A stretch of DNA of 64,000 nucleotides from Acanthaster planci (taxonomy: Eukaryota > Echinodermata > Asteroidea > Valvatida > Acanthasteridae): NCBI RefSeq assembly GCF_001949145.1, contig NW_019091470.1:610810-674809 (forward strand), read 5' to 3'. The notes beneath the pieces were generated by a model that was given only the letters and a program-made list of their open reading frames with translations, searched no databases and had not been told where the DNA came from. Numbering within the stretch: the first letter of the stretch is position 1; the number at the start of each line of letters is the position of its first letter. A program made the translations under genes and the position numbers. Shown piece after piece: positions 12,544-24,309 of this stretch.

Positions 12544-12639
12544 TTGAGAGGCGATTCGGCACAGCAACTGCATTCGACATGGCAAGCCCTTTTTTACAGA
12601 TCGATATAAGGTGTACGGCGCTATCAATCTCTAGATTCC

Positions 12640-12842
12640 AAAGAGTGAATATTCACTCTATTCGAGTGAAAATTCAATCCCTCCTATTGAAGTTAAGGAC
12701 CAGACGAAATGGAGTGAAATTTCTTCACTCCAAAAGATTGAAATTTCACTCGAGCTTCCTCTGGACGGCGCTATTTTCAGCCTTTTTCAGTCTAAATGCA
12801 GAGTGATTTTCACTCTAAAACGTCTTGTCCTTAATTTCACTC
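12640..12842. repeat. Cluster of AGTGAAA/TTTCACT palindromes
   Basis: Within 200 bases the words GAGTGAA and TTCACTC recur in facing pairs: GAGTGAATATTCACTC, GAGTGAAATTTCTTCACTC, GATTGAAATTTCACTC and GAGTGATTTTCACTC. The spacing is irregular and no ORF runs through it. It may be the inside of a second foldback element running to about 12870, since TTCCGGCACAATACTGC there resembles the flanking TTCGGCACAGCAACTGC at 12555. Confidence 0.6.
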
Positions 12843-12933
12843 TTTCCGATTTAGAGAGCAGTGTTCCGGCACAATACTGCTATATTAAAGCTCGGCCTTT
12901 TGCGGATAACTGCTACGCTATAGAGGGTTCGCA

Positions 12934-13012
12934 TGGCTGCCATCTTAGTGCACGCCAGTGCTTTGTTCCACAGGATATCCCTGTGGAACAAAAGAAATGT
13001 CGTGCAAGATGG
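12934..13012. repeat. Hairpin with perfect 13-bp inner arms
   Basis: TTTGTTCCACAGG and CCTGTGGAACAAA face each other across five bases at about 12962-12992. Outside them GCCATCTTAGTGCACG (left) and CGTGCAAGATGGC (right) form a second, slightly imperfect pair. The structure is most simply a short foldback element. Confidence 0.65.
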
Positions 13013-13159
13013 CTTCCGCGTTCAGCAGTAACAATGAAGTCAAGCTTTCTTTTGGGGGCTCGAAAAATCGCGCCCCACCACGTTCCCCTACGAAAGTGCA
13101 CCTGTGAGCACTTGACATCGTCGCTAAAGATCTACTGTAGCTCTGCGTACTGACAATTT

Positions 13160-14700
13160 AACATTAAAAGATTAGTTTTTCAGCGCTTTAAATTTCTTAG
13201 GAATGCCATACCTCTTCTCCGCCAACCGCGCAAGACAAAAATCTAACACGCATAAAGATTTTGCATAAATAATGGCAAATGCGTGGAGAAGGTTAGGTGA
13301 GAGAACCTTTTACGGATAATATCTTGGAAAGGTGCACATTAAAAACCTTCTGTTTGGCGTTCATGGCTTTTTAAAGAAGAGAAAGAGTGCCAAAAATAAA
13401 ACCCAAACAGAACATAATTTAAATACAAAAAGATTTTCTCATTCAAATGTTAAGTACAAAAAGTGCAGGACTTGAAAAATGCATGAAGTGAAAAAATAAC
13501 CCACATTTTCATATTAATATTATCCACCATTCTCAGCAAAAGATGAATAAGTACATTTTCAACTTTTTAAAAGTGCCTCAGCTGGTTCCTTTTCCCTTGT
13601 CAAGGGCTGCCGTCCTGGCTCATGTTCAATACGGGCAGTTCACAATACAGTGCGCCACCAAGTGTACGCAGCAGACAGGCCACATTTCAAGTTTACGGTT
13701 GAGCGCACTTTAAAGTTTCCTGCGCAGAGCGCACTTAGCGAATGAGAGTTCTCCTCCTTCCTCCATGGTTTGTCGAATATTATCCCATAACGCACTACAA
13801 AAAGGTGTCTCTATGACAACCTCTTAGTGTCAACTGTGAATTGATGTAATCCATCGATTCAGTCGATCAGACTACTCAGCACTGTTAACAAAGAAAGCTT
13901 CAAATAGAAAATAGCCCCTGTTTGTAAGACCGATGTCAAAGCCAAGGACAGATTGAAATGATAATTGATGAAGGTGGAAGTCACTGTCTTCGGTATTTCG
14001 TGTTTGGAGTTTTTTGGTTTGGTGCTGCAGAGAAGGGGCAGTAGGTACATTTAACGACTTGATGTTTAAAAACATTAATTTGCAATAAAACAAAGCTTGA
14101 GCAGGAACACAATAAACAAAATTTCAAAACACCGATATAAAAACAGCAGCTACAAATATTCTATAGTTTTCAAAAATATTGCCCGGGATCAATTTCAAGA
14201 TGATCAATTTAACTAAAATGTTCGTGCTGATATGAAAAATCTCATTAAAATTTGCATGCAGTTATCTTGCGTATGCTCATGACAGCGTTCATATTAAACT
14301 GTGTAGACACTGAAGTTTAAAAGCCAGATTAGGCCAATATCCTGCCAAATGAACAGCCTTGGCAGTGCACCAAAGAGGAAAAAATAACTGGATTTCTCTC
14401 TTTTAAAAATTACTGCTTTTCAAGGATGGTTCCCTCTTCAGGCAAATGCGAATGCGACGCATGTTTGATTTCACAAGCCCTTAACGGTAAATTTGTCACA
14501 CCTCAAATGCATTAAACTTTAGCAAACTTGGGCGTGTGAAAGCTTGCCCAGGTGGAGCAGATCTGTGTTCATGTTTGCTGGTGAATGAGTGACTCAGATC
14601 TCATCAACAGGCAATGACCCACACTTGCTGTGACGCCTCACAAATTTGCTGTCGCAGTGGCTTTTGCGTTGAGAGGAAGACGCTTTATAATAAAACTCGG
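13160..14700. other. Intergenic stretch between the hairpin cluster and the 3' end of the GH3 gene
   Basis: A/T-rich sequence that must include the 3' UTR of the minus-strand GH3 gene. I found no clear AATAAA on the minus strand close to the stop. ORFs of 60-73 codons near 13859-14093 match nothing I recognise. Confidence 0.5.
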
Positions 14701-14705
14701 CATAT

Positions 14706-17700
14706 TTACTTGGGGCATTTCGCCAGGTCCGTCTCTGGCCCGTCCACGTGGAAGCTTCCCGTCATCACGTTGGAGCTCGGATGTCCCCCGACGCTCCGCC
14801 CGGGCTGATGACCACCGACAAACACGCCAAAGCTCCCCGGCTGCAGGACCAAGCGGTCGGTGTAGGCCGCCCTCACCCGGGCGGGAATGGACAGGGTGAC
14901 CGAGGTCATCTTTCCAGTGGCAATACTGACACGCTCGAAGGCCGCCAACTGGATCTTGGGCACGGGGACGGTCGCGTTGGCCCACTTGATGTATACTTGC
15001 ACCACCTCAGAAAGCAAATTGCAAACGACTGTAAGAACACAGGCTACAAGTGCCACATGAGAATTTGTGAAGCAACTACATCATACCCGAGCTGAAAAAT
15101 TATTGGAAAAGTCAAAGACATACCTCATCTCCTGAGTACTTGCCCACGTTTGCCAGCGTCACAGTCAACGTGACGTTGTCACAGGGCATGATGCGGTCTG
15201 GTTTCAACACCAGCTGTTTGTACTGGAACACTGTGTAGGAGAGTCCGTAGCCAAACTGGTAGAGCGGCGTGCCACTGAAGTAGCGATAGGTCCGGTCCAC
15301 CATGGTATAGTTTGTCATTGGGGGCACCTGCAAAGAGAAAAATATGGGTAAGTATACTGACGGTGTATTCGGGTGGTGGTGAAATTGTGAAACTATGGGT
15401 CAAACAGTGGGGAAAACTTCAAAATGGGAACAGTTCCGATTAAATTGGAATCTTTGCCAGGTATGTACCTGGTCCATGGATGCTGGCCATGTGTAAGGTA
15501 GCCTCCCCGCTGGGTTGGCACCCTGCTCGTTGGTAAACATGTTCCTGATGGCCACACCGGTCGCCTGGGCCGGCAGGAAGCACTGAACGATCACTGGGAC
15601 GTCGGGGCTGTTGACGGCCCAGGAGATGTCGAACGGTCCGGCGGTGAAGAGCAGCAAGACCACAGGCTTGCCACCAGCTGCGGATTGCAAGAGGCACAGG
15701 AACACACCTATGAATTCTTCTCGATGGGGTTCCAAGTCGTTAAATTTTTGTAAGGGGAGATAGCTGACCCGCAGTAGAATCGTTTGCAGGCCGGGGTTCA
15801 TCAAGCATAGGTGAGAGCGTTGATTCAAGGTAACTATTGCAATTACATATTGCTTTGAAAGACTGGGCTTAATCGCTGCAGATGTGCAAATGTATATAGC
15901 AACTGTATATGTTCCCTCTAAATTGAAGTTTCAATTAAATCTGTCTTTGTGGGGCAGATCTATGGGGGGTTTCTGCCAGCTTCGAGGGGGTGAAACGAAA
16001 AGGCTCGTTTGAGGTCATCGTTTAAGACACAAGATTGCTTACCATATTTCACGGCATCTTGAAGAAGTTGCAGCTGGTGGCCGGGAAGGGCTAGATTTCT
16101 CCGGTCCAGTCCTTCGCTTTCTATTGATGTACCTGCAAGAAATCAAACGAAACCTTTTTTTTTAACTTGCTACTTCTGAGCAGTGCTTGAAGTGGAGTTA
16201 CCAAAAAAATCCAGGCTCTAGGCGTGCACAGGTGTGATCGATGCGTTCAAACATCAAGCATGCCTCAACTCAATTCTAGCTGATGTTGCTACAAACGAGC
16301 TATTCCTCCATTCGTTTTGCACACATACAAAGTCAGGCAAAGTCTCCGCAGGATGAGAACGCTCCCCACAGCCTGTTGGGGTGGATATTACTGCACCCTG
16401 GGCACACCCCTTGCTGGATAGCTTAGTTGGTAGGGCATCTTATGCGGTGTTCCGGAGGTCGCATGTTCAAAATCCCCTCCATTCAATTTCTTGGGTCACC
16501 TTCATAATTTATAGCAAATGTAAAACCTGGTCAACTGATCACAGGTCAAGCAAAGTACATTGTACCTGAACCCAGGCAGACGATAACAAAATCAGCCCCG
16601 CTGACAGCCTGTAGGACACTGGACTGGTTGTACTCAGTGCACAGTGAACGGTTACAGCCGGCCGCAAAGCGTGTGGATTGGGCAATGCTGGCCAGACCTT
16701 GGAGTGGTGTGGTGATGTACTCGGGTAGGGAGTTTGGAGCATAGTCCCCAAAGAGTTGCTCTGAATTGTTGCCAAAGGGTCCAACAACCTACGTCAAAAA
16801 TGATGAAGGACAAGAACAGAAAAAAAAACAATATTTTTTACGCCATGTTTACAAAATAATCTCAAGGGGAAATTTTGTCAATGTCCAAAAAGGAAAAGAA
16901 TGGAAAATGTCATTGGAGGGCCAAAGTAAATCCTCATAGATCATTTTAATTTACTTCAATTCTAGAATTGTGGGGATTGAAAATTTGTTTCTACCATGTC
17001 TGTTCTGGATGGCAAAGTTTTATTGGGAAAATTTCACTGGTGGTAAAGAACTTTCAAGGAATTCTGTAAATGTTTATACACTTTCAACAGTTAGTTACCA
17101 ACTACAAGCCAAAATTTTGATTGGTTTGTTGAATTTTGAAATTTTGAGTTAGTAGAGAAGATGTGTTGATGTAAGGGGAAACAAACATTCTTAAAATAGC
17201 GTCCCAGAAATGAGTTTGAAGGAAATTTGTGAACTCACCGCAAGCTTATTGATGCTCTTCAGGGGCAGCACGCCATCATTCCTGAGCAGGACAAAGCTCT
17301 GGACGGCCGCGTCCACGGCCAGGCTCCGGTGGCGCTCGCTCTCCACCACGTCATCCACGGTGAGCTTGGTGTAAGGGTTCCGGGCGGGAGGGTCAAACTC
17401 CCCCAGCCTCATCCTGGTGTAGAACAGGGGCCGCACCAGGGCGAAGACTTCGTCCGCACTGAGCAGCTGCTTCTCCACGGCCTCGGCGATGTGCAGGTAA
17501 ACCACGTTCTTTAAAGGTAGATTGGACCCATTCTCATTTGGGCATTCGTTTTTTCTCTACTACATTTGGAGCGACAAAATTGCTAAAAATTGCCAAAAAA
17601 CTTCAGCCAGCTGCTTAACAACCAATAAGCCTGAAGTTTTAGCTCTATACACCCGTAGTGTATATTTCAAGAAAGTGTACCAACATTTTTGGGTATTGTA

Positions 17701-20700
17701 ATACGATTCAGAGATTGTCGTGTCACATTTTGATTTAAATTTTTGGGGGAGGTGGTACTCTACTTTAAAGTTGGAGAGCTCCAAGTTGAGCCCCGCTTTG
17801 ACGCAGGCCACAGCAGTTTCCAGGGAGGTGTTGGTGTAGCGGTGGGCAAGGCGAATGAACTCCACGGCCAGCTCATCGCTGACCACGTAACCCTCAAAGC
17901 CAAACTGGTCACGGAGGATGTCTCGCAGGAATCTCGTGTTGGCACAGGCTGGTACTCCGTTGATGCTAGTGAAGAAAAAATTTTGATTTAGCAAATTGGA
18001 CATAATGTGTGATCCCACTGAACGCACGTCCAAACCTTAACCTTCTCCTACAGTTTCTAGTTGTTCCCCTTCAGGATTCCGTTTCACAAATTGGTGGTGC
18101 CGTGTATTTCATTTTCTTCCTGCAAACAAACTGTCTAACGCTAGACCATACAAGTCTCAAATACCACCACTTTGCTCCAACAACATAAGTTGGAATTTGA
18201 TTCTCGAGTCCCAGACAAAGACAAAGCCTGAACATGATCTCTTTCTCACCAGCGACAGAGTGTTAGTGCACCATGTCCTCTGAATTAGTAGACTTTGGTT
18301 TAGCAGAGAATTGCATTGGTTCATTTTCAAGTAACTAATACGGAAAGGATCAAAGAGATCACTCATGGATCTGGTCTTCCAACCTGTTGTAACTGCACAT
18401 GATGCTGTAGCTTCCAGCCTTGACGCACTCATGAAACTGGGGTAGAAAGGTCATGAACAGGTCGCGGTCTGACACCTGAGGGAAAAGACAATCGAGTCAC
18501 TGAGTACCAAAGAAAACCCTCAATTGTCACTGATAATGTATTGGTCTTTACAAGTCCTATGTCTAGATTTTTAGAGCTAAAAGCTCTATTTTCTGAGATT
18601 TCATCACAATTAGTTTGTTGCTAATCCCCTATGTACTCTTTTCCTTCCCATAGGGCCCACTTTGTAGGCAGGGCTTTGGGGGGGTGGTACCCAGTTTTCT
18701 GGATGGGGGCATCAATAGGTTTGGTTGTAGTTTCAAAGAATACAAAAAGCTCTTGGTCATGTGTCCTTCCAATTCTAAGCTGGGTAAAATGAGGTGGGGC
18801 AGATTTCAAAGAGGGGTGGGCGGTACATAGGCTTTGAAGATGGGGACGGGGAGGTGGTATCCTCTTAGAACTAACTGCCCAGAAGTATAAAAACAGGCAC
18901 TAAAAAGCTGGGGTTAGTAACTTGTGGTGGACAAAGCGGCCTCATACCCAGGGAGACTAGAAATATCCTCAGTCATCAACTAAGACTGAAAACCACTGGC
19001 TTGATGGATGGCTGTGGATGGACTTCACCAAGGAAGCTGGGGCCATATTTCAGGATTACGGTTTAATGGGTCTCAGATGTTCCCTTCATGTCCCCCAGGC
19101 AGGAAATACTGACCTAGAACCACTCAAATGCTACACCAGTGCCTCATACATTTAAAGCCGTTGGCCTCGGTTTACCTCTGCGTTGAAAGAAAACCGTGAT
19201 TGCGGGTAATTTTCGGGCCCTGCATAGGCGTCGAAGTGCTTGCAGCCAGCGTTGGCCAGGACGTAGCGTGGGTCGTTCCCCTGCAGTCCAGTCACAAAGG
19301 CCCTAGCCATTTCCCCGGTGAGAAAGGGATCTTCGCCGTATGTTTCCTAAGACAGCCAATCCAATTTATAAATCACTGAGATGTTCAGACTGCTTGCTTG
19401 TCTTTGGATGCAATCTTTGGACATAAATATGAAATACATGTATGTTCTACCATTCCGTGTAGCCCGGTTTTTTTTATCTTTGCAATTTCCCCACAAAAAC
19501 CTTTGAGAGCTTTTCTTCCTTTGTCTGAAAAGTTTAGAAACAATTTATCAAGATGATAATAGGAGCTCAGTCCTGTAATTTGGAACACTTCTTCAAAAGT
19601 TCAAGCAAGGAGCATTTGTTAACTAATGTTAACAATTGATTTTGCCTAATACCAGGATATATTTGGGCATGGGTTACTGGGGAAAAATGACCAGCATTAG
19701 AAAGTGGTCCTCATTTGAACTTGGCCAATCCTCAGGTAACTTGAGAGCCTGGTTCTGATGAATACATGTAGCTCTGATGTTGCTTACCTGGTTGCGGCCC
19801 CACAGCGGGTGTCTCATGATGTTGATGACCGGGCTGAAACAGCTGAGGCCTCCGTGGGTCTTGTAGATTCCGTGCTTGGTGAAGTTGTTGTGCTTGGCTC
19901 GGACTTCGACCCCCGTCGCCTGGGCAACATCGTAAAGCAACTGGGTACTGCAGATGGTATTGACAAAACACCCCAGGAGACAAGTTTAGTGTCGATGAGC
20001 CTCAATTTTAATCCATCAACGCATGTGCATGAATGTGTTGGGGACAACCAACAGGTCAACATGATCACACGATTACGCTGGTGAAATACGAATAAAATCT
20101 GCCAATCCAATTGCTATATGTTGATTAGCTTTTCTTTCTTATTTAAAGCTGCAGAAGGTTGTTCGAAAAGGAAAACTGAAGTCCAAGTTTTCCCACAGGA
20201 TCAATCAATCGCTCAGTGCGAGCCACTGATCAGGCACACAGCCTTATCACCAGCTTCAGGCATTAAGGGGGGCCACAGTACCAGCAAGGGGGGGGCTACA
20301 TCACAGGAACAAAATATACTATGCTTTACCAATAGGGGGAAGCTTCTGCCAGGGCGGCGGGCCCCCTCACCCCTTCCTCCCCTTTGGCGACATGCCCGTC
20401 ACATCACTGATCGCATCCCAGTGACAACACGGCACAGAATGATAAAAACAATGTAAAAACACTGAAAAGCAAGATTATGAAAAAAAGTTGCATCCTGACT
20501 CTGCTTTGGCAGCTGTGTACAAAGTCAAGGGAGTTAAAAAGACATTCAAAGTATTTCCGAACAAAATTGAAATCGCAGTAGTCCCAGATTCATGGCATTT
20601 CAGCAATTCTACAAATTGATAAAAATAGTGGCAGGATGTAGTCTTCCTTTTAAAAAAAAAAAGGGGGGGGGGCGGGGGAGTAATTGCAGAATACCCTGCC

Positions 20701-21645
20701 ACTCTAATAAATTACCCCAGGAATGACTGGTTACATGGGTTAAAGGTGAAAATCCCTTGAGAAGAGTGACACTTTGACATGTACCTGGCTATGAGGTTGA
20801 TCGTGTGGGGGTGGCGGGGTATGCTGCAATTGAGCTCTGCTTTCTAAATTCGGAAAGAGTTCCATACCTGTATAACGACCAGTGTTGTAGTCGAGACCAT
20901 CATAAGACCAGACACAAGACCATGCACTAGACCAGACACAAACCAGTCGCAAGTAACAGTGTGAACAATGACAAAAGAATGCTTTTGTTGCAGTTCATTT
21001 AAATAGCTTGTGGCTTGAATTCAGACTTAGAGGTCTTGTGCTAATCTTGTGTGGTCTTGAAGGTCTTAAGTGGTCTCGACTACAACACTGATAACGACAA
21101 CACTAATTTTCCCTTAAAATGTTATAACACTCCAGAAAGTGATAACATCATGTCCTGAAATGTGAACTTTAGGTGAGAAAATTCCAAAACATTTACTTAG
21201 AAAACACTTTTTCAGACAAGTTTCATACTTGTAGTTTGTGCACAGGGGCATTTGATGTTGTCCGTATTTAATGGAACTCTTTCCCAAAATTCTTTCTTTT
21301 TTACCTGAATGTTGCAGCCAGACCCAGCGCCTGAGGAAACGACGTCGCGTTCCCGGCTTCGACATCACCGCGCAAGCATTCCGTGTCCCAGTCGTACGGC
21401 CCGATGCCCAGCCGGGGGATGGGTGGGGCAGGACCGTTTGGCCCCGACCCGCCGCGCGCCATCTGCAGTGTCACATCGTCCAGGGTCAGCCGGGACAACA
21501 GGTCATCCAGTCGCTCGTCCCACGGCAGGGAATCGTTCCAGAAGGGGAAATTCTTGCCCTGAGTGCCTATGAGTGGCGGCACAGCGCCGACTAGGAGCAC
21601 AAATAGGCCTACAACTGCGACTGGTTGTGATAAAAACATCATCAT
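14706..21645 (-). CDS. Secreted GH3-family glycosidase, beta-xylosidase type, 11 exons, complete
   Basis: Eleven minus-strand exons join in frame: 21645-21305, 19947-19788, 19346-19176, 18475-18384, 17965-17764, 17508-17239, 16788-16566, 16132-16043, 15677-15469, 15327-15124, 15005-14706. All introns are GT-AG and the product is 753 residues. A signal peptide (residues 1 to about 22) precedes the GH3 N domain with PFWNDSLPWDERLDDLLSRL, the substrate-pocket motifs WGRNQETYGEDP and CKHFDAY, and the nucleophile D285 in GYVVSDELAVE. The GH3 C domain holds the candidate acid/base in SIESEGLDR (E491 or E493). A fibronectin-III-like domain follows at about 630-710. Length and domain order match bacterial and plant beta-xylosidases/arabinofuranosidases, so the likely role is exo-cleavage of xylose- or arabinose-type residues from dietary or matrix glycans outside the cell; substrate is inferred. 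GH3 enzymes are uncommon in animals, but 10 introns and animal repeats argue against contamination. Confidence 0.9.
16043..16132 (-). CDS. GH3 exon 8: candidate acid/base glutamate
   Basis: This 90-base exon (phase 1 in and out) encodes GTSIESEGLDRRNLALPG. It matches the TxExEGxDRxxLxLPG stretch of GH3 beta-xylosidases, in which a glutamate acts as general acid/base. The residue numbers in the full product are E491 and E493; which one is catalytic needs a structure-based alignment. Confidence 0.8.
16412..16490 (+). repeat. tRNA-derived SINE head
   Basis: A good Pol III A box (TAGCTTAGTTGG, 16419-16430) is followed 34 bases later by a degraded B box (TGTTCAAAATCC). The anticodon-arm region does not pair properly, so this is not a functional tRNA. 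It lies in intron 7 of the GH3 gene in antisense orientation. No poly-A or tail module is obvious downstream. Confidence 0.6.
17764..17965 (-). CDS. GH3 exon 5: catalytic nucleophile
   Basis: This 202-base exon (phase 2 in, phase 0 out) encodes residues 255-321. It contains RDQFGFEGYVVSDELAVEF, where D285 aligns with the GH3 nucleophile found in the GYVVSDC motif of plant and bacterial enzymes. The residues after it (ELA for the usual CGA) differ, and an aromatic-poor NLELSN segment follows. The 3' splice site is ACTAG before CATCAACGG and the donor is GTAGAG. Confidence 0.85.
20682..20831 (+). mobile_element. 150-bp MITE with TGCAGAATACCC ends, copy 1
   Basis: The ends AATTGCAGAATACCC and GGGTATGCTGCAATT are inverted repeats. 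The interior shares long stretches with the element at 37151-37302 read on the other strand, including CCAGGAATGACTGGTTAC, AAAATCCCTTGAGAAGAGTG and TGGCTATGAGGTTGATC. No ORF is present. It lies in intron 1 of the GH3 gene. Confidence 0.75.
20880..21090. mobile_element. hAT-type MITE, perfect 20-bp TIRs and 8-bp target duplication
   Basis: The element starts CAGTGTTGTAGTCGAGACCA and ends with the exact reverse complement. It is flanked on both sides by ATAACGAC (20872-20879 and 21091-21098). An 8-bp duplication is the hallmark of the hAT superfamily. It has no coding capacity and lies in GH3 intron 1, 48 bases from the MITE at 20682. A worn second copy is at 43811-43990. Confidence 0.88.
21305..21645 (-). 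CDS. GH3 exon 1: signal peptide and N-terminal arm
   Basis: Three consecutive ATG codons open the frame (MMMFLSQPVAVVGLFVLLVG), so the exact initiator is ambiguous by two codons. The hydrophobic run to about residue 20 is a good signal peptide. The exon continues through RLTLDDVTLQMA and PPIPRLGIGPYDWDTEC, typical of the start of a GH3 N domain, and ends in phase 2 at a GTAAAA donor. Confidence 0.85.
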
Positions 21646-22384
21646 TCACTTTAGGCTCCGTTCAGTTAAACTTTTTTCAGTTATTCGTGCACTCTCGATG
21701 TCCTTTGGCGAGGAACCTCGCTATAGTATAATTAACACCACACGCTGTCAATACGCGTTCAGTGCCAACAAAGCAGCTGCACTACTGGCTCACAGATTTT
21801 CACCTACGCCCCCAGCAGATAAGAAACAGAAATTTATCACCACAGAGGAGGCCAATTTTGGCAGGCAAACTTAAAAGGGGACCGTCGCAACCCGCCCGAG
21901 CGCTGCATACATGTACATGTACAGTACAGCCTCGCCGTCTACGTAAATAACACACGTGTGCAAGTGACATCAATATTCTACGCCTCTCTAGCTAGCTACT
22001 CAGTGAGCGAGCGCAGCTAGCAAGCGGTCGATGTGAGTTTGAGCAGCTAGCCCCGCCAGGTATTTTTTACCTATCGAGTTAGCCACGCCCACTAGACAAT
22101 CTTATTCCCCCACGCGCCCTGTGCCATTGTAATAAAGCAATGTTTCAATACTTGTTTCTTGTCCAGAGTGTCTTTTAAATATTTATTTTTATTCTTCGAA
22201 TGAAAAATTACCTAAAATAGTAAAAAGTTATGTTGATGAGATCAGGGTTAATTAGTTAGTAGCCGGAGAACAAGAGAAAGAGATGTTTTGATGTTTCTCT
22301 ATACCTTTTTTCCACCAAAACTGTGTATGAAATGAAACTTGTATTTTTCTCAGTTAAAAGTCTGGGTGTTCAGAGCAAAGATCG

Positions 22385-22648
22385 TATAGCGCCGCAAGAT
22401 GGGGAACCACCATCGTAAATGTGCGTAAAACGTTGTTAATATAGAGATCAGTGGTTGTTATCGCATGGGCGCCATTCTGGTTGGACTACGTCACGCCTGC
22501 GCAGTGCATATTAATGCACAGGCGCAGGCGCTGCTACAGGCACACAGCTCGTACATGCCACATTAACGGTCGCACTCGAATGGCGCCCACCGGTGATAAC
22601 ACCTTTATTATATTACCCATCTTGCGCGCGCCGCTACGCGGCGCTATA
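22385..22648. mobile_element. Nested palindromic element upstream of the GH3 gene
   Basis: Three layers of inverted repeats are centred near 22512. The outermost is TATAGCGCCGC...AAGATGGG facing CCCATCTTG...GCGGCGCTATA. The middle layer (22457-22477 and 22578-22600) is GTTATC...GGGCGCCATTC facing GAATGGCGCCC...GATAAC. The core is GCCTGCGC/GCGCAGGC around TGCATATTAATGCA. It lies about 740 bases upstream of the GH3 start codon. It looks like a MITE, but could also form a cruciform or affect transcription. Confidence 0.65.
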
Positions 22649-24309
22649 TATAATCTTTGGTTCAGAGCATGCGTTTTGATTACTTCATGAGAATAACATT
22701 TTTGTAATATTTTGACACGCAGTAGCATCCGACCAGTCTGGGAGCCAGTAGAGTCTGATGCGATTTTTATGAAAAACCGTACAGGTATCAATGTATTTTT
22801 TTCCTGTCAGGCCAAGTCTGCGGCCAACACATTACCAGTAATAACGACCGCGGCAGAAATATGATTTTTTTTAATTTATGCGTTACTATATTCCTTTTAT
22901 TTTACTTGTGTGTAATTTGATCGCTTGTGATAAAAAGATTACCTTCGATCACGTTTTCCGAAACAAATTTGCCGACGACACAGAGGCCAGTAATAACTAC
23001 AAAAATTTCCATTACCGCAGTGTCATTATAATTTGCTTGTGGATTTGATCAGCTTTGTTTGTTTTGTTGTTTTTAAGCAGTCGGCGTCCATTTTACATCA
23101 GCTTGAGGAAAAGGTACACACTCATGTTAGATCAATGTTCAATTACCTGTATTTGGACAAAGGTCAATCTAATGTACTCCAGATTAGTTCTAAAGACTAA
23201 ACCATCATAATGAGCAAAGCACGCCTGGGTAATGTAAACCAAGTAGGCCTATTAGGCCAAAAAACTTCTCGGGTCAGACCAAAGTTTCAGAATTGACGCG
23301 ACGATGCGTTTTTGTTTGTTTTTTATTTATTTATTTATTTTTAAGTTGGCTTTTTAAGACTGGCAACGAACACGGAAATGAGTGGCATTGCACGTCGCAC
23401 GCCGGCGCCGCCATTGTTGATCAGCTCCGTATGATGCAAGATATGGCACGCCTTTGTGTTGGTCATTGTTTGATCGGAATCTCAGGAATTATGTACAGAC
23501 TTCTAGGGGGATGTGTTAGTTGACAATAGTCTAGAGTGTGTATAGGGATTGGACATGTGAGGGGGGTACCCATCGGCCCCATATCGTGCACGGTATCATC
23601 AGCTGACTGCCACTTTGTAGCCTACCCGTGGTCTACTGTTTGTGTTCGACATCAACGTTAAGCAATTGAAACGGATTTATCACCGGGTACGAGCGACCCA
23701 CTAATTAGTCTGGTTCCTTGAACAAATTTCCCTTCTGACTTATGGATTTGTGGCCGGGAATCAGTCTATTCAGGCGATACGGAAATAGAGGGCGCTGTTT
23801 TGAAAATTTTGAGGAAAAAAATTGAGAAAAAAATTGACGCGCATGTTCAAAACACTGATCAAAATCGACGCGCACTGACCAGAGACCGACTGTTTTGGGT
23901 TTTTTTTGGCCTTATGTGCATACAAGCGCGTAAAAAGACACAGACTGTTTTTTGTCTGTTATTTTGAGTCACAGTCATGCGAATCGATGACTTCATTGCT
24001 AGTAATTTTTAGAATACAACGACGTCGTCCCACCATTTTGTATAAAAGAATAACGTTTAAATGTTAAAGGGTGGGGGTATTGCTAGCTTCAATTGTAGAG
24101 TGTTTTTAACATTTTGTAAAATTATCACAATTTCCTTCTGCTGATGGCAACCCGTAGAGTGGGCATTGTACAAATCACCGCGTGATATATTATATAAGGA
24201 AAAAATTAATAACGGTAACATAGAAAAGGTCAAATTAACACGGGCAATACACTCGCCTTAATAACTTTCTGTCAACATGGTTTAATTTGCAAGTTTTTTT
24301 CACATCCAG

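Noticed and set aside
16412-16490. Functional tRNA gene
   Set aside because: The A box is good but the anticodon and acceptor stems do not pair and the B box is degraded; a SINE head fits better.
23207-23232. CATAATGAGCAAA match to the start of the ARRDC gene, as exon 1 of the disabled copy
   Set aside because: Identity stops after 13 bases and the following codons do not resemble FFDKVGAVYSRDD, so chance is likely.
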